Source of the DNA: Spirosoma oryzicola
Lineage (GTDB): Bacteria > Bacteroidota > Bacteroidia > Cytophagales > Spirosomataceae
Length of the DNA stretch: 64,000 nt
NCBI RefSeq assembly: GCF_021233055.1
Contig: NZ_CP089538.1
Coordinates: 849,501 to 913,500 of the forward strand
Reading direction: 5' to 3'
Shown here: positions 57,608-64,000 of the stretch, piece by piece
How the letters are laid out: each line of letters begins with the position of its first letter
Numbering within the stretch: the first letter of the stretch is position 1
The notes under the pieces: model-generated
The model's input: only the letters and a program-made list of their open reading frames with translations
The model's database searches: none
What the model was told of the DNA's origin: nothing
Made by a program: the position numbers and the translations under genes

Positions 57608-59041
57608 GTGAATGTAACTACCCAGACAACCATGCAGCGTGAAGTGATGACGGTATGGAATCGCTGTCTGAGCGTTATTCGGGAAATCGTGCCTGAACAA
57701 AGCTTCAATACGTGGTTCGAACCCATCGTTCCGCTTCGTCTGAATGGTAGTGTACTGACAATTCAAGTGCCGAGTGAGTTTTTTTACGAGTGGCTCGAAG
57801 AAAACTTCGTTCACGCGTTGCGAAAAGCCCTCGATACGGCCATCGGTCGGGATGGGCAGTTGGAATACTCAATCATTGTCGATAAAGGTAATGAGCAAAA
57901 CCGTCCGCTGACGGTAAATGTACCAACGACCAAGACACCCCAGACCGCTAAACCGGACAATGTCAATCCCGACATTTTGAAGAGCCCGTTTGTGCTGAAA
58001 GATCTCGATTCGCTTACCCTGGACTCGTACCTGAATCCGACTTACACGTTTGATAACTACGTGGAAGGTGACTGCAACCGGTTGGCACGGCAGGCGGGGT
58101 ACGCGGTGGCCGAGCGTCCGGGTGTTACGTCGTTCAACCCGCTGATGATTCACGGTGGGGTAGGGCTGGGTAAAACCCATCTGGTGCAGGCAATTGGTAA
58201 CTACATCAAAAATAATAACCAGAACAAGTTTGTCCTATACGTCACGTCGGAGAAGTTTACGAATCAGTTTCTCAATGCCATCCGTACCGACGGTATCCGC
58301 GATTTTACGGCCTTCTACATGCAGGTCGATGTGCTGGTAATCGACGACGTGCAGTTTTTGCAGAAAAAGGAAAAGACGCAGGAAATTTTCTTCCACATCT
58401 TTAACCATCTGCACCAGTCGGGTAAGCAGATCATCATGACCTCCGACCGCGCTCCACGGGCATTGGACGGACTGGAAGACCGGTTGCTATCGCGCTTTAA
58501 GTGGGGATTGTCGGCGGATTTGCAGACACCCGATCTGGAAACACGCATCGCCATCATCCAGAAGAAACTTCAGGCCGAAGGTATTTACATTGACGACACA
58601 GTCATTGAGTATCTGGCGCATAGCGTCAATACCAACGTTCGGGAACTGGAAGGCGTGATTGTCTCATTGATGGCGCAGGCCTCGCTGAACCGACGTGAGA
58701 TTGATCTGGAACTGGCTAAGCATACACTTCGCAACATCGTGGTAGACTCCGAGCGTGAAATCACTATCGACTCGGTTCAGGAAATCGTCGCGGATTTTTT
58801 CACCGTAACGGTGGCCGACCTGAAAGCCAAAAGTCGGAAGCGTGAGTTGGTTTATCCGCGTCAGGTAGCGATGTATCTGGCGAAGGAAAAAACCGATCTG
58901 TCGCTTAAGTCTATCGGTTACCATTTTGGTGGGCGCGATCACAGCACGGTTATCCATGCTATTCAGACAATCAGCGATCTGGTAACCAAAAACACGGAAA
59001 CTCGCGCATCGATAGAAAAGCTCAAGGCGCTTTTTAAGTAG
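57608..59041 (+). CDS. dnaA: Chromosomal replication initiator protein DnaA
   Basis: DnaA binds origin boxes, opens the origin and loads the helicase. The protein is 477 residues from GTG 57608; an ATG at 57632 (MQREVMTVWNRCL) gives 469 residues and fits the start of many DnaA proteins, so it is an equally good choice. Domain I holds VWNRCLSVIREIVPEQSF. After a polar linker with many Lys and Asn comes the AAA+ domain (NPLMIHGGVGLGKTHLVQ for Walker A, VLVIDDVQFLQ for Walker B, SDRAPRALDGLEDRLLSRF for sensor and arginine-finger region), and a helix-turn-helix domain IV ends with GGRDHSTVIHA. A GNAT-like gene follows after 32 bases. Confidence 0.97.
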   Translation: MNVTTQTTMQREVMTVWNRCLSVIREIVPEQSFNTWFEPIVPLRLNGSVLTIQVPSEFFYEWLEENFVHALRKALDTAIGRDGQLEYSIIVDKGNEQNRPLTVNVPTTKTPQTAKPDNVNPDILKSPFVLKDLDSLTLDSYLNPTYTFDNYVEGDCNRLARQAGYAVAERPGVTSFNPLMIHGGVGLGKTHLVQAIGNYIKNNNQNKFVLYVTSEKFTNQFLNAIRTDGIRDFTAFYMQVDVLVIDDVQFLQKKEKTQEIFFHIFNHLHQSGKQIIMTSDRAPRALDGLEDRLLSRFKWGLSADLQTPDLETRIAIIQKKLQAEGIYIDDTVIEYLAHSVNTNVRELEGVIVSLMAQASLNRREIDLELAKHTLRNIVVDSEREITIDSVQEIVADFFTVTVADLKAKSRKRELVYPRQVAMYLAKEKTDLSLKSIGYHFGGRDHSTVIHAIQTISDLVTKNTETRASIEKLKALFK

Positions 59042-59073
59042 TCCAATCACTACCTGCTGCCGGTACAAAGCGC

Positions 59074-60084
59074 ATGAGCCAGCCCCACGCTCTACCAGCT
59101 ACTGCCTGTAATCAACCCACATTTATTTCTCGTCAGGCGCTTGATGACAAAGCCTGGGATGCATGCGTAACCGCTTCTCCGCAACGAATTGTGTACGGGT
59201 ATACCTGGTATCTGGATGCGGTTCTACCCGTGCCTGATTGGAAGTGGCTGGGTCTGGTGCTCCCTGATAAGCGGGGCGGTTACCAGGCGGTATTGCCCGT
59301 GCCCCTGCGCCGGAAGAAACTGGCCGGAGTCACCTGCGGATGGGTCGTACACCAACCGTTCTTCTGTCAATTTCTGACCGTTTTTACCATGCAAAGCATT
59401 GACGTAATGACTTTTCTAAGGGCGGTGCAACAGCGGTTTCGGTACGGTTCCCGGTTTAACCTGTGTTTCCAGGAAGTACTGCCTACTCATGACACCTCTA
59501 CAATCCGACTGCTGACAACACATGTATTAGACTTGTCGGTCGGTTACGAAACGTTGTCACAAAACTATTTGCTGGATCGTACACAAAACCTACGGCGGGC
59601 ACAAAAAGCGGATTGGACGGTAACCGAGTCAACGGATGTCGAACCGCTACTAACCTTATTTCGTGCCAATCATGCTGATAGCATAAATGGGGGCGTGGCT
59701 GACTGGTCGTATTCGATGTTGCGCGCTTTATGCGGTACGCTGAATCAACGTGGTCTTGCCATCATTCGTTATGCGGTATGCCAGGGACGTATTGAAGCAG
59801 GGGCGTTGTTTGTCCGGGAGGGTAATCGGATTATTTACCTGTTCAACGCGGCATCGGCGACGGGTAGAAAAAGAAACGCCCGGACGCTGCTGATTGATCA
59901 GGTCATCCGGGAGTATGCTGCAAAGCCGTATCTGTTTGATTTCGAAAGTCCAGAAAAGACGTCTATTCGTGATTTCTATCGGAGCTTCGGGGCCGTTGAC
60001 GAGCCGTATTACTCCCTCCAATGGAGCCGGTTGACAGGCGTTGAACAGCTAATGGTTCGGATACGACGTTTGTTCTTAAAATAG
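59074..60084 (+). CDS. GNAT/FemAB-like acyltransferase
   Basis: The 336-residue protein resembles the FemAB/GNAT (BioF2-like) acyltransferases: an N-terminal half with HQPFFCQFLTVF and a C-terminal acetyltransferase-like half with LFRANHADS, GRIEAGALFVREGNRIIYL and DFESPEKTSIRDFYRSFGA. These enzymes transfer amino acids or acyl groups to peptidoglycan or other cell-surface molecules; the target here is unknown. It follows dnaA by 32 bases and ends 17 bases before a convergent gene. Confidence 0.75.
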   Translation: MSQPHALPATACNQPTFISRQALDDKAWDACVTASPQRIVYGYTWYLDAVLPVPDWKWLGLVLPDKRGGYQAVLPVPLRRKKLAGVTCGWVVHQPFFCQFLTVFTMQSIDVMTFLRAVQQRFRYGSRFNLCFQEVLPTHDTSTIRLLTTHVLDLSVGYETLSQNYLLDRTQNLRRAQKADWTVTESTDVEPLLTLFRANHADSINGGVADWSYSMLRALCGTLNQRGLAIIRYAVCQGRIEAGALFVREGNRIIYLFNAASATGRKRNARTLLIDQVIREYAAKPYLFDFESPEKTSIRDFYRSFGAVDEPYYSLQWSRLTGVEQLMVRIRRLFLK

Positions 60085-60101
60085 CGGGTTCTAAGCGTCA
60101 A

Positions 60102-60890
60102 CTAGTAGAAGTGGAGAGGTTGTTTGAGGCCGCCGTTGCGCTTCAAATCCATTACCATCGAACCGACCCACAGATCGACTTCAACCTTAACGGGTATTTT
60201 GTTGAGGTCGTCGGATACGAAAATGCGGATGGATTCTTCATCCTTAAAGAGCTTGTTCTGCGGAAGAACGGGGTTCAGCTTCAATACGTTGACCTTGCCT
60301 TGTTTCGTTTTAACAACGTCCTTACCCCGATAACGAACCTTCATGTTGTAGATCGTATCGTCGTAGAAGGCTGGTACTTCAATGATTTGGCCGTTGCTTA
60401 GCTTACTAAAATCAATTGTGCGCAGGAAATAATAACCGCTGATGAGATCGTGAACGTTATCGGGCACTTTAAATATGTCGCGCTCGGTGCGTTCCTCAGC
60501 CTTCACCGTATTCGTTTCGTGATTAAAGGTGATGTTTTCTTCCTTACGGTAATTGTTTTCCTGAAGATTCGTGTAGAATTTCTGGGGTAGGATGGCTGAA
60601 GTGTCAATATACGAGCGCCAGGTGTCCCGGATGCGGGTCACGAGGTCAAAGGCCCCAACCGTACGACCATCAACATTGACGCGGTAGCAGGGCCGCTCGT
60701 TGACTTTGTACAGGGTTGGGCTAACGTCGACAACGGCTTCCGCTGCATTGATAAAACCATAATGGACACGGTATTCGAGATGCTCGCCTGGTCCAAAACT
60801 CGTGTTGACCACGCGCCGGTAAGCGTTCAGGCTAGCAAAACCAGTCCCTAAAACAAAGATGATACCAAAGCCGATTAAGTACTTCTTCAT
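60102..60890 (-). CDS. DUF3108 family exported protein
   Basis: The 262-residue protein has an N-terminal signal or anchor helix (YLIGFGIIFVLGTGFASL) and the DUF3108 pattern: FGPGEHLEYRVHYGFINAA early, then a long beta-rich region with DTWRSYIDTSAILPQKFYTN and IEVPAFYDDTIYNMKVRYRG. The family is periplasmic, often in lipid or envelope-related neighbourhoods, and its role is unknown. It follows the putative aminopeptidase gene by 29 bases on the same strand, so the two probably form an operon. Confidence 0.8.
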   Translation of the reverse strand: MKKYLIGFGIIFVLGTGFASLNAYRRVVNTSFGPGEHLEYRVHYGFINAAEAVVDVSPTLYKVNERPCYRVNVDGRTVGAFDLVTRIRDTWRSYIDTSAILPQKFYTNLQENNYRKEENITFNHETNTVKAEERTERDIFKVPDNVHDLISGYYFLRTIDFSKLSNGQIIEVPAFYDDTIYNMKVRYRGKDVVKTKQGKVNVLKLNPVLPQNKLFKDEESIRIFVSDDLNKIPVKVEVDLWVGSMVMDLKRNGGLKQPLHFY

Positions 60891-60919
60891 ATGTAACAGC
60901 CGCCCGCTACGGGCATCAC

Positions 60920-61966
60920 TTATAAAGATGGATAAGTTTGTTTAAGATATGTAAGGTAACGCTTAAAATTTCCACCGAATTGATTATCAAACTCCTGGCG
61001 AAAGCGGTTCTGTTGCTTTCTGTACGTCAGGTACCCAATAAAGTACGCATTATTGGGTAAGTTTAGTTTGTCTAACCGCCGTTTTTTTAGTGAACGTACC
61101 GGGTCTTTGCTTCGTTCGTCGGTCAATGTATCCGACGACACTACGATTTGCCGGATTGTCTGCCACTTCAACGAATCTTTGACAGCTATAGCCATTGTTG
61201 GTTTAAACGTTCGATATAAACTGTCGAGCGTTTGTGTCCCCCGCAGGATATGTCCGTCATACCGCTCATAAAACGATTTTGTCGCTAAATAGTCACGATA
61301 CGGAATAGAGTTTACTCCATACTTCATGGCCAGAAACCGTAACGCGCCGTATTCACCCACAAAATCGGCTAAATTCTCGTTGTATTCAAGGCTGTTTTTT
61401 ATGAACAGTGTTCCGTGTGTCAACTCGTGGATAATCAACTCCGCCAGGCTACCAACGGGTCGATCCAGAAAGCTGGATAAAATGGGATCGTTCAAAAAAC
61501 CCAATGTCGACCAGGCCGACACTTCCCCGATACGCGTATCAAGTCCTTCTCGTTTTAGCTCGGCAACGGTTGTGTCAGCCCGGTCCTTCTCAAAAAAACC
61601 TTTGTACGAAAAGGTGCCCAGTATGGGAAAATGCCATTGTCGGGCCACCAGTTGATACGGTTGAGCTGCCGTTATAACCCAAAGGATCGGTTTTCCTTGC
61701 TGGTTGTAAAACGATTCGTAGCTTCCTGACTTGTCTAACCCAAGCGAGTCGATAGCAAAACGCTTTATTTCCTGGATAAGTTCTATTTTTTGTTTTAATG
61801 AGTCAGGAAAGGCCGGGTTAGCCAGCACTTCGCTGACGGGTTTGGTGTTCCAAAGAATCCGTAATTGACCGCGTGCCTGCATCCATCCGTAGCTCACTAA
61901 TTCTCGTTGCCATAGGCCAAAGACAACTAAAAGCAGTAGTACCCCCAAACCAATTTTCTTCCACAT
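60920..61966 (-). CDS. Putative zinc aminopeptidase (PF10023-like)
   Basis: The 348-residue protein starts at the ATG at 61966 (MWKKIGLGVLLLLVVFGLW), which gives an N-terminal membrane anchor. The zinc site HELTH lies at 180-184 (LAELIIHELTHGTLF), followed by ENLADFVGEYGA with a likely third ligand Glu. This matches the predicted aminopeptidase family PF10023. An in-frame ATG 16 codons upstream would add a short extra peptide and is less likely. It is first in the probable operon with the DUF3108 gene. Confidence 0.82.
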   Translation of the reverse strand: MWKKIGLGVLLLLVVFGLWQRELVSYGWMQARGQLRILWNTKPVSEVLANPAFPDSLKQKIELIQEIKRFAIDSLGLDKSGSYESFYNQQGKPILWVITAAQPYQLVARQWHFPILGTFSYKGFFEKDRADTTVAELKREGLDTRIGEVSAWSTLGFLNDPILSSFLDRPVGSLAELIIHELTHGTLFIKNSLEYNENLADFVGEYGALRFLAMKYGVNSIPYRDYLATKSFYERYDGHILRGTQTLDSLYRTFKPTMAIAVKDSLKWQTIRQIVVSSDTLTDERSKDPVRSLKKRRLDKLNLPNNAYFIGYLTYRKQQNRFRQEFDNQFGGNFKRYLTYLKQTYPSL

Positions 61967-62042
61967 AAGCGAGCGCGTGTTTCCGCTGCAAACATACAGG
62001 ATGCTGCCTAACAACGCTACGTACTCGCTAGCAGCTTCGCAC

Positions 62043-62209
62043 TCGTGGTGTCGGCGGGGCCGCCCGCATGTCGTGGTGTCGGTTTCTCAAAACCGACACA
62101 TCACAGCAGCAATCAGTGTCGGTTTTGAGAAACCGACACCATCCTAGAAGGGCATCTGATTAGAGCAAATTCAACATTTCGGACAATACTGTTTCTCAAA
62201 ACCGACACT
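62043..62209. repeat. Palindromic repeat cluster, copy 3
   Basis: The cluster has three modules. The first hairpin is GTGTCGGTTT-CTCA-AAACCGACAC (62076-62099). The second, GTGTCGGTTT-TGAG-AAACCGACAC (62116-62139), is its reverse copy. A half-palindrome lies at 62191-62209. The GC-rich module (GGCGGGGCCGCCCGC) before the first hairpin is the inverse of the one in copy 2. No gene is present between 61967 and 62246. Confidence 0.75.
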
Positions 62210-62246
62210 ACTCATCACAGTAACTACAAAAAACGCGACTGACGAA

Positions 62247-63836
62247 TCAGGCTAGCAAACGGCCTTCCAGTACAGGACGGTCATCTTTCGTGGCTGGATT
62301 AAGAATGGCCAGGCTTTTCTTGAATTGAACCTTTACCGTATCCTTATCGAAATTGCACGTTATCGTTTCGTAATGAGCAGTTTCAATGAAGCGAACCGTC
62401 AGAACGAACGTGTTGTCGTCAGTCCACGTACCGCTGGACGCGATCTTGGTCTTGGTTTCACCCGGAATCAGGGTTGGCGTTAGCTTAAGCGGCAGTGCCG
62501 ACAGATCCGTTTCCTTCTCGACCCAGCGACCCATTCCGCAGTTGATGCGGTGTTCGCCTTTGTCGTCCTGCATGGTAAAAATACCACCGTCTTTGCCAAA
62601 GTTGAGCGCAACCGACTTCACATGCAGCGAGTTATCGGCGATGCTAAACGGCTTATTGTCAATTTGGGCAATGATCGGCGAGGTCGATTTTACGTTCTGG
62701 ATCGGTAAGGCCAAAGCCGTTAGTTTTTGCTTTAGCTGAGCCTGCTCTTTGGCATCCGCTGGTAGCGTTTTCCCTTTTACGCTACCCAGAATATGCTCCC
62801 AGACATTGTCCAGAATAGCCTGCATATCGCTGGTCTCGCTCGTAATAGCCACGACTATGTCTTCTTTGGGCATCACAATGCAGTATTGACCAAAGGCCCC
62901 ATCGCCCCGGTACGCATCGTGCCGACAGCGCCAGAACTGATAACCGTAGCCCTGCAACCAATCATTCTCTTCTTTCTTGCGGGACCCACCTTTCGATTGG
63001 ATTTCGAACTTGGTGGCATCGTCGATCCAGTTGGCTGGCAATAGCTGTTTGCCTTTCCAGACACCCTTTTGCAGGTAAAGCTGCCCGAATTTGGCAATGT
63101 CTTCGGTTTTAACGCGAAGCCCCCAGCCTCCGGTATTGATACCCTGCGGATTAACTTCCCAGTCGGCCCCTTCGATACCGAGCGGATCGAACAGCCGGGG
63201 TTTCAGGTAAGCCAGAACGGTTTGACCGGTTAGCTTCTGCACAATAGCCGACAGCATGTACGTGGCTATGCTGTTGTAAAGGAAAAACGTTCCGGGCTGA
63301 TGCTCTACGGGTTGAGCCAGAAACGCCTTCGCCCAGTTCTTTTCCGAACGGACGGCTGGCTCCTTGTCGTGCCCGGTTGACATGGTAAGCAAATCTTTCA
63401 CCCGCATGGCCGCGAGGTTATCACTAACCGTGGCGGGTAAATCGTCCGGGAAAAACTTGGTTACTTTATCCTCAACGGTCAGGCGCTTTTCGGCGACAGC
63501 CATACCGACTGCGGTCGAAGTGAAACTTTTGCTTAGGGAATAAAGCGTGTGCTTCAACTGGGGGGCATAAGGAGCCCACCAGCCTTCAGCGACAACGTTA
63601 CCATGCCGCAGCACCATCATGCTGTGCAGGTTCAACTTTTGGGATTCGACGGCATTGGCAAACGCCAGCAAGGACGCCGAAGACATGCCCTGGGCCTCGG
63701 GCGTGGTGCGAAGAAGCGCTGAGGAGCCTTTAGCCCATACGTCGCCAGGAAGTGACGACAACAAGCTAATTCCGGCGGCACCAAAACCTAGTTGTTTTAG
63801 AAAAAGCCTGCGATTGAGCTGCATAAGTGTTTTCAA
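62247..63836 (-). CDS. Class C beta-lactamase-like serine hydrolase
   Basis: The 529-residue protein has a Tat-type signal (NRRLFLKQLGFG, then GAAGISLLSSLPGDVWAK), so it is probably exported after folding. The catalytic SxxK is S100-L-S-K103 (TLYSLSKSFTSTAVGMA), and FFLYNSIATYML near 187 provides the Tyr motif of penicillin-binding/esterase-like proteins. The C-terminal 150 residues are an added domain with beta-rich sequence. Likely a D-alanyl-peptidase or esterase of the beta-lactamase fold rather than an antibiotic-resistance enzyme. It follows a LutC-like gene by 42 bases on the same strand. Confidence 0.85.
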   Translation of the reverse strand: MKTLMQLNRRLFLKQLGFGAAGISLLSSLPGDVWAKGSSALLRTTPEAQGMSSASLLAFANAVESQKLNLHSMMVLRHGNVVAEGWWAPYAPQLKHTLYSLSKSFTSTAVGMAVAEKRLTVEDKVTKFFPDDLPATVSDNLAAMRVKDLLTMSTGHDKEPAVRSEKNWAKAFLAQPVEHQPGTFFLYNSIATYMLSAIVQKLTGQTVLAYLKPRLFDPLGIEGADWEVNPQGINTGGWGLRVKTEDIAKFGQLYLQKGVWKGKQLLPANWIDDATKFEIQSKGGSRKKEENDWLQGYGYQFWRCRHDAYRGDGAFGQYCIVMPKEDIVVAITSETSDMQAILDNVWEHILGSVKGKTLPADAKEQAQLKQKLTALALPIQNVKSTSPIIAQIDNKPFSIADNSLHVKSVALNFGKDGGIFTMQDDKGEHRINCGMGRWVEKETDLSALPLKLTPTLIPGETKTKIASSGTWTDDNTFVLTVRFIETAHYETITCNFDKDTVKVQFKKSLAILNPATKDDRPVLEGRLLA

Positions 63837-63878
63837 TACGTGTGCAGACTAAAGCATGTTCAGGCTGGATTCTCCTAT

Positions 63879-64000
63879 TCAGGGCAACAAAAATACGGTC
63901 AATGTTTTCGAACCGTGGGCACCGATAACCAGCGATTGTTCAATATCAGCGGTTTTGGACGGACCCGCGATAAACGTTCCGAAGCCGGTGTGTGTGTCAA
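63879..64000 (-). CDS. LutC/LUD-domain protein, C-terminal end only
   Basis: Only the last 39 codons before a TGA at 63881-63879 are in the window. They read [19 protein letters not shown] and [14 protein letters not shown], the typical end of LutC/YkgG lactate-utilisation proteins (LUD domain). The rest of the gene lies beyond the right edge. It is transcribed towards the serine hydrolase gene. Confidence 0.8.
   Translation of the reverse strand, partial: DTHTGFGTFIAGPSKTADIEQSLVIGAHGSKTLTVFLLP

Noticed and set aside
62043..62209. CRISPR array
   Set aside because: The repeats are palindromic, alternate in orientation and have irregular spacing; no cas genes are present.

Overview
The window looks like a chromosomal segment of a member of the Bacteroidota, most probably order Cytophagales and close to Spirosoma. 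That placement is inferred from gene content and style, not from a database search. The signs are a nearly complete sprA (type IX secretion and gliding), two SusC/SusD pairs, DUF4374/PepSY iron-uptake style genes, a fused aspartokinase-homoserine dehydrogenase, promoters of the TTG-N17-20-TAnnTTTG type, and starts without clear Shine-Dalgarno sequences. No rRNA, tRNA, CRISPR array, prophage or insertion sequence with a transposase was seen.

Layout. Bases 1-8.5 kb: sprA (its 3' end lies outside the window) and ruvA, both on minus. 8.6-11.6 kb: a ceramidase-like hydrolase and two exported ferritin-like proteins, all on minus. 11.8-15.0 kb: a DUF4126 protein and thrA. 15.0-20.0 kb: a lipoprotein, a lone McrB-like AAA+ ATPase, a zinc-type alcohol dehydrogenase without its structural zinc cysteines, and a Gfo/Idh/MocA oxidoreductase. 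20.0-36.2 kb: a SusC/SusD pair divergent from a dipeptidyl-peptidase IV, an LpxR-like lipid A deacylase, a second SusC/SusD pair and a large zinc metalloprotease. This block reads as outer-membrane uptake tied to peptide breakdown. 36.3-44.1 kb: two divergent TonB-dependent receptors, the second leading an operon with DUF4374, PepSY and a small membrane protein, probably for iron or siderophore uptake.

44.3-51.2 kb: a TetR regulator with a candidate operator, then a MarR regulator followed by a TolC/adaptor/RND pump operon with related dyads in front of both the regulator and the pump genes. 51.5-53.6 kb: a porin-like protein and an F420-reductase-like NADP oxidoreductase. 53.8-57.3 kb: both subunits of methylmalonyl-CoA mutase (mutA-mutB). 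57.6-60.1 kb: dnaA, with a good promoter but no visible origin, and a GNAT/FemAB-like protein. 60.1-64.0 kb: a DUF3108 protein, a putative aminopeptidase, a serine hydrolase and the end of a LutC-like gene.

Three intergenic sites carry paired, oppositely oriented copies of one palindrome (core TGTCGGTTT-CTCA-AAACCGACA), and another site holds a perfect 30-bp-arm inverted repeat. These dispersed repeats, the lone McrB-like ATPase, the zinc-site loss in the dehydrogenase and the pump-operon dyads are the parts most worth a second look. No clearly unprecedented multi-gene system was recognised.
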